Source: Eubacteriales bacterium (GTDB lineage Bacteria > Bacillota > Clostridia > Tissierellales > GPF-1). From it: a stretch of DNA of 64,000 nucleotides. Below, one piece after another: positions 57,020 through 64,000 of this stretch; position 1 is the stretch's first letter; the number at the start of each line of letters is the position of its first letter. The translations under genes were made by a program, and so were the position numbers. The notes below the pieces were generated by a model, which was given only the letters and a program-made list of their open reading frames with translations, did not search any database and was not told where the DNA came from. The stretch is from positions 35,070 to 99,069 of the forward strand of contig DAOUQF010000011.1 in the NCBI GenBank assembly GCA_030625815.1, written 5' to 3'.

Positions 57020-58099
57020 AGGATTTTCAAAATAAACACTTTGAGAAGGAAAAGCGATCTCCACGCCCTCTTTTTCCAAATAGCCCAGAATTTCCAGATT
57101 CACAGACTCTCGCACTTCCATCAGGATTCCATACTCCGAAGAATTCGCAAAGAAAGCAATGAGAAAATTCAGGCTGGACTCTCCAAACTCAGTAAAGCGA
57201 ACCAACACAGACTCCTCATCCACCTGTGGATGGGCTTGAATCAGCGCCTCCATGTCCGCACGAATTTTCTTTAAGGTCCCTGCCTTCGTCCCATAGACAA
57301 CCCCCAGTTGATATTTCACCCGGCGCTTGTCGCGGCGAGAAAAATTATACACGGCCGAATTCGCAATCACCGAATTTGGCACGATGATCATTTCCTTTTC
57401 AAAGGTGCGAATCCTAGTCGTACGAAGCTTAATCTCCTCGACAACGCCCTCTTCCGAACCGATCCGCACGATATCCCCGAGATCAAAATGTCCGTCAAAG
57501 ATAATAAAGATCCCGGCAACAAAATTGGAGATTGTATCCTGAGCCGCCAAGGCAACCGCCAAGGAGCCAATTCCCAGGCCCGCTACCAATGTGTTTAACT
57601 CGTAGCCGAATTCATTCAAGAGAATACTTACACCAATCATCAGGAGAATCACCTGCAGTACCTTGCCGATCATCCGATTGACCGCCCGCTTCGCTTCCAA
57701 TTGAATATGGCTGGCCGTGGCCGATTCAATCCGATCCTCCAAAAGCTTGCTCGCCTGATATAACGCATAGGTCACAATCAGGATGCCAAGAATGCGAAAG
57801 CCCTTGTCGAACCCACCGGGAACGATTCCCTCCCAGGCAGGATAGTAGGCCCCCAGCAGAATACGCAAGGAGACGTAAAGATTCACGATATTCAGGATCC
57901 ATTTCAAGGGATTTCGAAAGGCTTGATTGACCTGATCGAACGTCTTTAATTGAAACCGCGCAAAAATCCGCTCCAGCAGACGCTGATAGCGCGGAAATCC
58001 AACCCGGATCAATATGCGAAACCCAATAAACAATCCCAAGGCAATCAGAATTCTCTCCATGGAAATTCCCATCAAACTCCATTCAAGCACTTGTTTCAT
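56993..58099 (-). CDS. MscS-family mechanosensitive ion channel
   Basis: A 368-aa membrane protein. Four or five N-terminal helices precede the MscS pore helix region, AGLGIGSLAVALAAQDTISNFVAGIFIIFDGHFDLGDIV (the Gly/Ala-rich pore helix and start of the beta domain). GVVEEIKLRTTRIRTFEKEMIIVPNS and a mixed C-terminal domain ending in EGVEIAFPSQSVYF follow. The role is release of solutes on hypo-osmotic shock. ATG 58099 has AGGAGG 7 nt upstream and overlaps the EamA gene by 17 bp, so the two are co-transcribed. Confidence 0.92.
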   Translation of the reverse strand: MKQVLEWSLMGISMERILIALGLFIGFRILIRVGFPRYQRLLERIFARFQLKTFDQVNQAFRNPLKWILNIVNLYVSLRILLGAYYPAWEGIVPGGFDKGFRILGILIVTYALYQASKLLEDRIESATASHIQLEAKRAVNRMIGKVLQVILLMIGVSILLNEFGYELNTLVAGLGIGSLAVALAAQDTISNFVAGIFIIFDGHFDLGDIVRIGSEEGVVEEIKLRTTRIRTFEKEMIIVPNSVIANSAVYNFSRRDKRRVKYQLGVVYGTKAGTLKKIRADMEALIQAHPQVDEESVLVRFTEFGESSLNFLIAFFANSSEYGILMEVRESVNLEILGYLEKEGVEIAFPSQSVYFENPLIISDGKR

Positions 58100-59024
58100 C
58101 TGTCATCCTCCTATTCCCATTAACCATCCAAATTCCAAGGACAACCAAGATCAACGCCACCCCGTGAATCAGGGTGAAACTCTCCCCCAGGAAGATCGCC
58201 GACAAAAGGCTGCCAAAGATCGGAATCAAAAACTTGTAAAGACTGACCTCGCCCGCCTTGTTGAAGACAAGCAGGGTATACCAAAGGCCGAAAGCGACTG
58301 CCGATAAAAGAGACGCATAGAGCAAAATGACAATGCCAAAAGTCGTCCACTGAATGCTGTCCCCTTGACTCCCCGACAATCCACCGATAAGAAGGATCAA
58401 AGCGCCCAGACACATCTGGCTCCCCGTCATCACCAGGGTATTCATGCGCTTGCCAAGTTCTTTTCCGTAGATCGCGGCAACGGAGCCCGCCGTTACGGCG
58501 ATCAGCAAAAATCCTTCGCCGTTCCATTGCATGTCAAATTCCAAGGGTCCCTTTAAAAGCGCCACAGCTGCAACGCCGATCATGCCCAGGGTTAGCCCTG
58601 CAATCTTCCGTTTGTTCAGGGCATCGTCCGGATAGTAGAAATGGGCGAAGATCGCGACCAAAAAGGTTCCCAGTCCCACTATGATCGAGGAAGTCACCCC
58701 AGAGGTGTGTGCCAACCCATTATAGAAGAAAAAATATTGCAGGGTGGTGCCTAAGACGCCCATCCCCAGAATCGCCAGCCAGTATCCCTTCATTTCACCC
58801 AAAATGACTTTCTTGTGGCGAATGCGCGTAAAGATCAGAATCATGCAACCCGCCAGAAGGAATCGGATTCCTGCAAAAACCATCTTCGCATAGATGTCGT
58901 CGGGCGCCATCTGCAATTCCAGATAGCTGATCTTCAAAACCGGAAAGGCGCTTCCCCATAGGAGTCCGCAGATCGTTGCGACTACTGCGATCACGGATCG
59001 TTTTTGCCAAGTCTTTGTCTCCAT
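58083..59024 (-). CDS. EamA-family (DMT) transporter
   Basis: A 313-aa drug/metabolite transporter with ten membrane helices in two EamA repeats: ICGLLWGSAFPVLKISYLELQ in the first, AAIYGKELGKRMNTLVMTGSQM and FLIPIFGSLLSAIFLGES in the second. Its substrate is unknown; such exporters often carry amino acids or metabolites. The start is ATG 59024 with GTAGGAGG upstream. A terminator hairpin lies between the promoter and this site, so the gene is probably under attenuation control. It overlaps mscS by 17 bp. Confidence 0.87.
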   Translation of the reverse strand: METKTWQKRSVIAVVATICGLLWGSAFPVLKISYLELQMAPDDIYAKMVFAGIRFLLAGCMILIFTRIRHKKVILGEMKGYWLAILGMGVLGTTLQYFFFYNGLAHTSGVTSSIIVGLGTFLVAIFAHFYYPDDALNKRKIAGLTLGMIGVAAVALLKGPLEFDMQWNGEGFLLIAVTAGSVAAIYGKELGKRMNTLVMTGSQMCLGALILLIGGLSGSQGDSIQWTTFGIVILLYASLLSAVAFGLWYTLLVFNKAGEVSLYKFLIPIFGSLLSAIFLGESFTLIHGVALILVVLGIWMVNGNRRMTDETSA

Positions 59025-59035
59025 ATTTCCTCCTA

Positions 59036-59062
59036 CAAAAAAAGCCGGGTATAAAACCCGGC
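59036..59062 (-). promoter_or_regulatory. Leader terminator upstream of the EamA gene
   Basis: GCCGGGT (59044-59050) and ACCCGGC (59056-59062) form a 7-bp GC-rich stem with seven T after it on the minus strand, 12 nt before the EamA start. It lies between promoter and gene, so it is an attenuator rather than an end-of-gene terminator. Confidence 0.65.
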
Positions 59063-59120
59063 AGTTTGTTAACACTTTGATAAAATGAAACCGCCTGATT
59101 TCAATGCTTGCAACGGCTTC

Positions 59121-59137
59121 TGCCTATTATGTGCATA
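59121..59137. repeat. Left copy of att-like direct repeat
   Basis: TGCCTATTATGTGCATA, matching 15 of 17 bases with 61472-61488. The two copies flank the DUF4386/TetR/integrase patch. Confidence 0.5.
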
Positions 59138-59145
59138 GTATATCA
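59137..59145 (-). promoter_or_regulatory. Extended -10 promoter of EamA-mscS
   Basis: Minus strand TG-A-TATACT (59137-59145), an extended -10 with no good -35. The leader would be about 110 nt and includes the hairpin at 59036-59062. Confidence 0.5.
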
Positions 59146-59371
59146 CATCGCTTCCAAAATATTACCACTTTTCACCAATCAATGAAAGGACAAATTTTTG
59201 GTTATATATTGGTTATATAATGGTAGACATTTTTCCACATGAGCTTTTCGAGCAATTCTTTACTCCCACTCGATAAACAAAGTATTTCTTGTGGTTGTTT
59301 TTGTTAATATCTCGCTGGGTTTATTTTTTTATTCTCAGCTAATTCTCTCTTACATAGCAGTATGTCACCTT
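59146..59371. other. AT-rich non-coding stretch at the edge of the accessory patch
   Basis: No convincing gene. It contains two adjacent copies of TTGGTTATATA (59198-59219 region), which may be recombinase arm-type sites or simple AT repeats. No terminator for the DUF4386 gene was found. Confidence 0.4.
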
Positions 59372-60055
59372 TTAAGTATGATGATCCAACTTTTTCGGAC
59401 TTGACTTTATCAATAAATAAATACCTGCAAAAAATTCAAAAGGCACATATGGAACTAGCATTCCAAACGGTATTGCTACACCAAAGACCATTAAGGGTAC
59501 ACCGACCAATATTAAAGGTACAGTTATGATTCCCCATAGAGCTAGCCATTTAGGAAGAATTTCAGCTTTCAGCAATAGATAATAGAACAATATTGCACCT
59601 ATTCCAAATGGGATCATAGCTATATTCCCAGCAAACTCGCGACAAGACAGCAAGGCTGTTCCTATTGCTAAAAGATTTGTATCTGCAGTAGATGCATATA
59701 GTTGACTCAATTCTAATAGGCCAAAGGTAAAGACTTGACCTACTGTTAGCAGTACTGCCTCAAATATGTATAAACTCAGTGCAATAACTGCCATTGTCCT
59801 ATTAATATGGCCTGCTGCTCTATACATCGCTACACCTAGCATTATGATGATTACAGCAGTGATTATTTGCAAAGTAATACTGATATTTGCAATCATTATA
59901 CTGTCAGCAATCGTATTCATAGTTGTATCTGTGATTTCCTTCGAATCAAAAGGCCCTAAAAATATCGAACCACCAATTAAAGCTGTAACTGCCTGTGTAA
60001 AAAGAGTAATACCAAGAAATCGAATTAATCCTCTATTCTTTTTTGTAGTTTCCAT
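59372..60055 (-). CDS. DUF4386 membrane protein
   Basis: A 227-aa integral membrane protein with about six helices. It matches the DUF4386 pattern: an N-terminal GLIRFLGITLFTQAVTALIGG, then TAVIIIMLGVAMYRAAGHINRTMAVIALSLYIFEAVLL and a C-terminal LPKWLALWGIITVPLILVGV. The function of DUF4386 is not known. The gene is divergent from a TetR regulator whose two operator-like palindromes cover its promoter, so it is probably the regulator's target. Codons are visibly more AT-rich than in the flanking housekeeping genes, suggesting horizontal transfer. The ATG has TAGGAGG upstream. Confidence 0.82.
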   Translation of the reverse strand: METTKKNRGLIRFLGITLFTQAVTALIGGSIFLGPFDSKEITDTTMNTIADSIMIANISITLQIITAVIIIMLGVAMYRAAGHINRTMAVIALSLYIFEAVLLTVGQVFTFGLLELSQLYASTADTNLLAIGTALLSCREFAGNIAMIPFGIGAILFYYLLLKAEILPKWLALWGIITVPLILVGVPLMVFGVAIPFGMLVPYVPFEFFAGIYLLIKSSPKKLDHHT

Positions 60056-60089
60056 AAATACCTCCTAAATATCTGTTGTCTTTCTCTTC

Positions 60090-60123
60090 TTTATTAATTA
60101 TACTATATAGTGTAATTAATAAA
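60090..60123. promoter_or_regulatory. Operator O1 in the tetR/DUF4386 spacer
   Basis: A 34-bp almost perfect palindrome, with one mismatched pair, centred on the core ATACT-ATAT-AGTGT (60100-60113). It covers the -10 and spacer of the DUF4386 promoter. Confidence 0.8.
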
Positions 60124-60130
60124 GTGTCAA
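60102..60130 (-). promoter_or_regulatory. Promoter of the DUF4386 gene
   Basis: Minus strand TTGACA (60125-60130), 17-bp spacer, TATAGT (60102-60107). It is covered by operator O1. Confidence 0.75.
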
Positions 60131-60144
60131 TGCTTATTTACACT
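60116..60144 (+). promoter_or_regulatory. Candidate promoter of tetR
   Basis: TTAATA (60116-60121), 17-bp spacer, TACACT (60139-60144), overlapping operator O2, as expected for autoregulation. Confidence 0.5.
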
Positions 60145-60153
60145 CATCAGTGT
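60140..60153. promoter_or_regulatory. Operator O2 in the tetR/DUF4386 spacer
   Basis: ACACT-CATC-AGTGT has the same half-sites as the O1 core (A-C/T-ACT, 4 nt, AGTGT). Its centre is 40 bp from that of O1, about four helical turns. It overlaps the likely tetR -10. Confidence 0.75.
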
Positions 60154-60183
60154 CGATAAACAAAAACTAAAGGAGCCTATCTT

Positions 60184-60795
60184 ATGACAGAAACAAAAAA
60201 ACGTGATAAAAGCAAAAAAAGAACAGTCATCATTAATGCTGCTCTCGATATATTTGTAACTATGGGCTATGAGCTGGCAAGTATGGATAGGATTGCAGAG
60301 AAAGCTGGTGTTTCAAAAAAAACTGTTTATAACCACTTTGACAGCAAAGAAAACTTATTTGAGATTATTGTCGATAATCTTTTATCTGAACGCCAGAATC
60401 TGAAGACAATAATATATGATGCAAATAAATCATTAGAAGAACAATTGATTGAATTTGCTGAATCTGAAATATTCCTGATTGATTCGCCTAGTCGACTTGA
60501 ATTATCACGATTCTTGACAACAACATTTTTAAGCGATTTAGAATTTCAACGAAGAATCGTTGCTAAATATCCGCCCGTTTACAACATGTTAATCGACTGG
60601 CTTAAAGAAGCAGAGCATGATGGTAGACTCAAAATGGATAACACATTAGTGGCTGGTAGAATTTTTTATGCCTTAGTAATCGGCTCTATCACATGGCCAG
60701 CTCTTTTTACTGATGGAATTGACAAGCAGGTAATTAAGCCAATACTAAGTGAACTTATTGCTGTGTTTTTGGCTAGATATGCGAATAATGAGTGA
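60184..60795 (+). CDS. TetR/AcrR-family transcriptional regulator
   Basis: A 203-aa one-component regulator. The N-terminal HTH is clear: TVIINAALDIFVTMGYELASMDRIAEKAGVSKKTVYNHFDSKENLFEIIV (about residues 14-64 taken in pieces). The C-terminal helical domain, with SRFLTTTFLSDLEFQRRIV, resembles TetR_C domains of multidrug and solvent-response regulators; its ligand is unknown. It is divergent from the DUF4386 gene and has two matching operators in the spacer, so it likely represses both. Composition is AT-rich compared with the housekeeping genes. The ATG has AAAGGAG upstream. Confidence 0.9.
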   Translation: MTETKKRDKSKKRTVIINAALDIFVTMGYELASMDRIAEKAGVSKKTVYNHFDSKENLFEIIVDNLLSERQNLKTIIYDANKSLEEQLIEFAESEIFLIDSPSRLELSRFLTTTFLSDLEFQRRIVAKYPPVYNMLIDWLKEAEHDGRLKMDNTLVAGRIFYALVIGSITWPALFTDGIDKQVIKPILSELIAVFLARYANNE

Positions 60796-60932
60796 ACTTT
60801 CAACGGCCTCTGATACTTCTTCACCAGTAAAATCCATTCAGTTTCCTTCACTCTACACATAAAAAAATGCCCTGCAGGTGAGTTGTTCCAACTCTACCCA
60901 CGGTGCATTCACTTTCTCACCTATATTCCAAG

Positions 60933-60987
60933 TGAATATTTCGGTGCCGTTGACCCAGCGTCACGCTCAATTGGAACGAAATATTCA
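60933..60987. repeat. Inverted repeat inside the integrase remnant
   Basis: TGAATATTTCG (60933-60943) and CGAAATATTCA (60977-60987) are perfect 11-bp complements around a 33-bp GC-richer loop. It lies at the 5' break of the integrase fragment and could mark a rearrangement junction. Confidence 0.5.
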
Positions 60988-61457
60988 TAGGGAGCAATGA
61001 GTATGTCCAGGTAATCCTCATGCTAATCTACTCTGGAGTCCGGATCTCGGAGCTCCTTGACTTGAAAAAGGAACATCTTCATATCAAAGAACGCTACTTC
61101 GATATCATTGAAGCGGAAACCACGAACGGGATCCGCAAGGTTCCAATTGCAAAAAAGACGCTGCCTTTCTTCCAATCTTGGATGGCCAAGAACAATGACT
61201 GCAACTATCTTCTCAGCACTCCCGAAGGATCCCACTTTCTTTACCGCAACTATTACGACTCGTATTGGAAACCATTCTTCGAGGAACTGGATCTGAATCA
61301 TAAGCCCCACGATACACGCCACACAACCATTTCCCCGCTTGCGATGACAAATGCGAACCCAAAGATTGTTGGCCATACCGGCGCGATGAGCCTCACCGAG
61401 AGAGTCTACACCCACTTTGAAATACAACCACTGCTGGATGCCATTGATGAGATTTGA
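60954..61457 (+). pseudogene. Tyrosine integrase, N-terminally truncated remnant
   Basis: Open frame for the catalytic domain of a phage/ICE-type tyrosine recombinase, without a proper start. In frame from 60954 one reads NWNEIFIGSNEYVQVILMLI, then YSGVRISELLDLKKEH with the first catalytic Arg, PHDTRHTTISPL with the HxxR pair, and IVGHTGAMSLTERVYTHFE with the second His and the Tyr nucleophile. The arm-binding and core-binding N-terminal domains are missing and a stop precedes 60954. The stretch between HDTRHT and IVGH looks a few residues shorter than in relatives. An ATG at 61020 could give 145 aa, but a functional integrase is unlikely. GC content here is closer to the chromosome than that of tetR. 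Confidence 0.8.
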
Positions 61458-61471
61458 TTTTGCCTATTGAA

Positions 61472-61488
61472 TGCCTATTGCGTGCATA
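61472..61488. repeat. Right copy of att-like direct repeat
   Basis: TGCCTATTGCGTGCATA, 15 bp after the integrase stop and matching 59121-59137 at 15 of 17 bases. A third partial copy, TGCCTATT, begins at 61461. Confidence 0.5.
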
Positions 61489-61533
61489 TTTTCTAGTAAT
61501 TTTGGGTCCTGCTTCATACCCCTGAAACGCAGT

Positions 61534-61564
61534 AAAACCCCGCAATGTATAAAACATTGCGAGG
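61534..61564 (-). terminator. Terminator of rplM-rpsI
   Basis: CCCGCAATGT (61539-61548) pairs with ACATTGCGAGG (61554-61564), with one G-T/A-C irregularity, followed by TTTT on the minus strand. Confidence 0.8.
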
Positions 61565-61581
61565 TTCATATTGTATCTTTA

Positions 61582-61974
61582 TTAACGCTTTGAGAATTGT
61601 GGTGCACGACGTGCTTTCTTGAGACCGTATTTCTTTCTTTCTACCATACGTGAGTCTCGAGTCAACATGCCTTCTTTTTTCAATGTTGGACGATATGAAT
61701 CGTCTACACAAAGAAGTGCACGTGCGATTCCGTGTCGGATTGCACCGGATTGACCAGTAAATCCACCACCGTGAACGCGAACAATTACATCATATTTATC
61801 TGCTGTCCCCGTTACTTTCAACGGTTCCAATGCCTTTACAACTAAGGTTTCAAAGTTAAAGAATTCGCGAACATCGCGATCATTCACTTTTACAGCACCC
61901 GTTCCTGGAACTAAACGTACACGGGCGACTGACTTCTTTCTGCGACCAGTTCCCTGGTATTGCGCTTTTGCCAT
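61582..61974 (-). CDS. rpsI: Ribosomal protein S9
   Basis: Small-subunit protein whose C-terminal tail reaches the P-site tRNA. The 130-aa protein has [42 protein letters not shown] and the basic C-terminus [15 protein letters not shown]. It lies 17 bp after rplM with GGGAGGA upstream, as in nearly all bacteria. Confidence 0.97.
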   Translation of the reverse strand: MAKAQYQGTGRRKKSVARVRLVPGTGAVKVNDRDVREFFNFETLVVKALEPLKVTGTADKYDVIVRVHGGGFTGQSGAIRHGIARALLCVDDSYRPTLKKEGMLTRDSRMVERKKYGLKKARRAPQFSKR

Positions 61975-61991
61975 GATACAGTCCTCCCTTT

Positions 61992-62420
61992 CTAACCTTT
62001 ATACGGTACCGGTTCCTGTGCTTCGTGTGGATGCTCAGTTCCCTGGTACACTTTCAACTTGCTCAACATTTGTCGTCCCATTACATTCTTGGGAAGCATG
62101 CCTTTTACAGCGTGTTGAATCGCAAATTCCGGCTTGTCTTTAAGCAGGTCGCGATACTTCACTTCCTTCATTCCACCTGGATGTTGGGAATGGTGACGAT
62201 ATAATTTCTGATCCAATTTCTTACCAGTCAATTGAATCTTTTCTGCGTTGATTACAATAACAAAATCTCCAGTGTCTACATGAGGTGTGTAAATAGGCTT
62301 GTGCTTTCCGCGTAGAATCGTTGCTACTGTTGTAGCCATACGACCCAAATTTTGTCCTTCTGCGTCAATCACGTACCATTTGCGTTCTACCTCATGAGGT
62401 TTAGCTAACGTCGTTTTCAT
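61992..62420 (-). CDS. rplM: Ribosomal protein L13
   Basis: Early-assembling large-subunit protein. The 142-aa protein has [68 protein letters not shown] and [34 protein letters not shown]. The ATG has AAGGAGGAAG upstream. It is preceded by a leader of about 70 nt that can fold. Confidence 0.97.
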   Translation of the reverse strand: MKTTLAKPHEVERKWYVIDAEGQNLGRMATTVATILRGKHKPIYTPHVDTGDFVIVINAEKIQLTGKKLDQKLYRHHSQHPGGMKEVKYRDLLKDKPEFAIQHAVKGMLPKNVMGRQMLSKLKVYQGTEHPHEAQEPVPYKG

Positions 62421-62490
62421 GCGACTTCCTCCTTGGTTTTTTCATCTTCCAGTCAAAAAAACCGGGGCTAGTGGCTTTTTCTTTCAGACT
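62421..62490 (-). promoter_or_regulatory. rplM leader with possible r-protein regulatory fold
   Basis: The leader transcript contains CAGTC paired with GACTG around an inner AAAAGCC/GGTTTTT stem, followed by T residues. L13 leaders are known autoregulatory elements in Bacillota; I infer that role only from position. The inner stem could also act as a weak terminator for truA transcripts. Confidence 0.4.
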
Positions 62491-62495
62491 GTTAT

Positions 62496-62524
62496 ATTTT
62501 AAAGCACTCTCGATGAATTGTCAA
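62496..62524 (-). promoter_or_regulatory. Promoter of rplM-rpsI inside the end of truA
   Basis: Minus strand TTGACA (62519-62524), 17-bp spacer, TAAAAT (62496-62501). It overlaps the last codons and stop of truA. Confidence 0.75.
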
Positions 62525-63302
62525 GGCGATTCACTGTTTTTAACCAGTTTTCTCGCTCTTCATCGGAATAAAACACCTGTTCCAAGGTAAGCCCTTGCGG
62601 ACCCACCGTTTTCCCCGCCAAACGACGATCTTTGGTTTCCAGAACGCGAGTAATCGCATCCTCTTCCAATCGTCCCCGGCCGATGTCGATCAGGGTGCCC
62701 GCCATGACGCGCACCATATTGTAAAGAAATCCGCTACCGGATACCAAAAACTCCCAGTTGTCTCCCTCTCGCTTCAGGGAAGCGTGATAGATGGTTCTCT
62801 CGGTGTTTTCCTTATCGCATCGCGCGCTGGTAAAGCCCTTGAAGTCATGGGTGCCCAGATAGGTCCTGGCGGCCCGGCGCATCTTCTCTTCATCCAGCTC
62901 CCATCCGACCCGCACCGCATATCGATTCTGCAGGGCGCGGGGAAGACGATCCCGGTAAAACCGGTATCGATACACCTTTCCTTTGCAATGGTACCGACTG
63001 TGAAACGCCACAGGCAGCTCTTTTGCTTCCCGAATGACAATATCCCCCGGCAGCCACGAATTGACAGCCCGCGGTATCTGATCTGGTTGAATGGCGATCT
63101 CCCAATCAAAGTGGGCAAACTGCCCCGTTGCGTGAACCCCGCGATCGGTTCGACCGGATCCATGCAATTCAATGGATGAGCGTGCTATCTTCCCCAGGGC
63201 TCGTTCGATCTCTCCCTGTACCGTACGAAACCCCGGTTGCCTTTGCCATCCGTAAAAGTCGGCTCCATCGTATTCCACGAGGATCCCAATTCGCTTTACC
63301 AT
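62499..63302 (-). CDS. truA: tRNA pseudouridine synthase A
   Basis: Makes pseudouridine at positions 38-40 of the anticodon arm. The 267-aa protein has ILVEYDGADFYGWQRQPGFRTVQGEIERAL, the catalytic Asp53 in HGSGRTDRGVHATGQ, YRYRFYRDRLP and GSGFLYNMVRVMAGTLIDIGRG. The start is ATG 63302, preceded by GGAG and overlapping the ecfT stop by 7 bp. It is co-transcribed with the ECF transporter genes, a common order near rplM-rpsI in Bacillota. Confidence 0.94.
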   Translation of the reverse strand: MVKRIGILVEYDGADFYGWQRQPGFRTVQGEIERALGKIARSSIELHGSGRTDRGVHATGQFAHFDWEIAIQPDQIPRAVNSWLPGDIVIREAKELPVAFHSRYHCKGKVYRYRFYRDRLPRALQNRYAVRVGWELDEEKMRRAARTYLGTHDFKGFTSARCDKENTERTIYHASLKREGDNWEFLVSGSGFLYNMVRVMAGTLIDIGRGRLEEDAITRVLETKDRRLAGKTVGPQGLTLEQVFYSDEERENWLKTVNRLDNSSRVL

Positions 63303-64000
63303 CCACGGCTCCAAATTAAAAGGGCCAGATAGCCGAGAGAGAAAATGGCTACGATCAAATCTCGCCTGTGATATTTCAAGACTTTCAATCTTGTCCGCCC
63401 TTCCCCGCCGCGATAGCAGCGTGCTTCCATGGCCATGGCCAATTCATCCGCACGCCTGAAGGCACTGATGAATAGCGGCACCAGCAAGGGAACGAGGCTC
63501 TTGGCGCGCTGGATAAGATTTCCGCTTTCGAAATCACCGCCCCGCGCCATTTGCGCCTTCATAATCTTATTGGTCTCTTCCATAAGTGTTGGAATAAACC
63601 GGAGCGCAATGGTCATCATCATCGCCAATTCATGGGCTGGCACGCCAATTTTCCGGAATGGATTCAAGAGTTTTTCAATCCCGTCCGTCAATTGAATCGG
63701 AGAAGTCGTCAATGTCAATAAAGAAGTCCCCGTAATCAATAGGGTCAGTCGAATCGCCATAAAAGACGCCTGACGGAATCCCTCCTTGGTGACGGTCAGC
63801 TTCCCAAAGATAGAAAACCAAACCTCGCCGGGAGTTAAAAACATATTCAGCACAAAGGTCAAGACAATGATGACCAGGATCGGCCGCAAGCCTCGAACAA
63901 TAAACTTCAGGGGCACCTTCGAAAGAATGATGCTCGCGCCCAAATAGGCGATCACCAATCCGTAGGCGAGAAATTGATTGACAATAAAAAGGGAAATAAT
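63296..64000 (-). CDS. ecfT: Energy-coupling factor transporter transmembrane protein EcfT (5' end outside window)
   Basis: Scaffold subunit of ECF vitamin transporters that links the EcfA ATPases to substrate-binding S components. The frame is open to the right edge, so the N-terminus is missing; the visible 234 codons include LPFLIVNQFL-like IISLFIVNQFLAYG at the edge. The coupling helices carry the Ala-Arg-Gly-type motifs MKAQMARGGDFES and MEARCYRGGEGRTRL. Several hydrophobic segments are seen, including IVIIVLTFVLNMFL-like and LTLLITGTSLLTL stretches. It overlaps truA by 7 bp. The ecfA genes are expected just beyond the window. Confidence 0.92.
   Translation of the reverse strand: MISLFIVNQFLAYGLVIAYLGASIILSKVPLKFIVRGLRPILVIIVLTFVLNMFLTPGEVWFSIFGKLTVTKEGFRQASFMAIRLTLLITGTSLLTLTTSPIQLTDGIEKLLNPFRKIGVPAHELAMMMTIALRFIPTLMEETNKIMKAQMARGGDFESGNLIQRAKSLVPLLVPLFISAFRRADELAMAMEARCYRGGEGRTRLKVLKYHRRDLIVAIFSLGYLALLIWSRGW

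Noticed and set aside
59025..59145. Known riboswitch class (guanidine, preQ1, fluoride, TPP, ZTP, T-box) in the EamA leader
   Set aside because: None of the conserved motifs I know for these classes is visible; only promoter and terminator are supported.
61020..61457. Intact small integrase or excisionase gene
   Set aside because: The catalytic domain begins without the N-terminal DNA-binding domains, the upstream frame is closed by a stop, and a few residues seem to be lost before IVGH; a remnant is the better reading.
1..64000. tRNA, rRNA, CRISPR arrays, IS elements or prophage structural genes
   Set aside because: No cloverleaf-like sequences, rRNA segments, regularly spaced repeats, transposase motifs or phage structural proteins were found by eye; a covariance-model scan would be needed to exclude small RNAs.

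Overview
This 64 kb window looks like the chromosome of a strictly anaerobic, amino-acid-fermenting member of the Bacillota, class Clostridia. That is an inference from gene content: a four-subunit [FeFe]-hydrogenase operon, ferredoxin-linked 2-oxoacid oxidation with butyrate kinase, FabK-type fatty acid synthesis, rubrerythrin and ferritin, SEDS, CdaA and YbbR genes, and strong AGGAGG ribosome-binding sites. Base composition is moderate in GC. The exception is a short, visibly AT-richer stretch near 59.1-61.5 kb. Most genes lie on the minus strand in compact operons with 4-bp overlaps and clear intrinsic terminators. No rRNA, tRNA, CRISPR array or intact prophage was seen.

Layout from left to right. 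1-16 kb: start of endonuclease III (nth), kbl, then nfo, a zinc-ribbon protein and queG; rodA; cca with a fused TGS/uridine-kinase-like protein; an MltG-like protein without the catalytic domain; a membrane-anchored molybdopterin-fold oxidoreductase; a TIGR01212 radical SAM protein with a small partner; a cytoplasmic parvulin; then mnmA-pepD-DUF1292-M18 peptidase. 16-21 kb: hndABCD, an NAD(H)-linked, probably electron-bifurcating hydrogenase. 21-26.7 kb: pgeF, cls, 5-formyl-THF ligase, an acetyltransferase, a KamA-family radical SAM enzyme and DNA polymerase IV. 26.8-32 kb: one operon, ptb-buk-P-loop ATPase-ferredoxin-vorB-vorA-vorC. It would oxidise (probably branched-chain) 2-oxoacids to acyl-CoA with reduction of ferredoxin, and recover ATP through acyl phosphate. 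32-40 kb: cdaA-cdaR, a CapA-like protein, DUF881, a lipase-like hydrolase, and a three-gene GlpA-like flavoprotein cluster with a terminator-bearing leader. 40-51 kb: signal peptidase and the whole type II fatty acid synthesis operon accBCDA-fabH-acpP-fabK-fabD-fabG-fabF-fabZ ending in a FabT-like MarR regulator.

51-59 kb: rubrerythrin; an eight-gene antiporter operon whose order matches the MbhA-H module of archaeal membrane-bound hydrogenase, but without any hydrogenase module; a small zinc-ribbon membrane protein, ferritin, an MscS channel and an EamA transporter. 59.1-61.5 kb: an accessory patch with a DUF4386 membrane protein, a divergent TetR regulator with two matching operators, and an N-terminally truncated tyrosine integrase, bounded by 17-bp direct repeats (15/17 identical). 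61.5-64 kb: rplM-rpsI, truA and the 3' part of ecfT.

The energy genes fit together. VOR reduces ferredoxin, the Hnd hydrogenase can reoxidise ferredoxin together with NADH to make H2, Ptb-Buk gives ATP, and the Mrp/Mbh-like complex handles Na+/H+ exchange. The most novel-looking items are the hydrogenase-free MbhA-H-type operon, the ATPase embedded in the Ptb-Buk-VOR operon, several unexplained structured leaders, a hairpin inside the fab operon next to acpP, and the small integrase-associated TetR/DUF4386 insertion.
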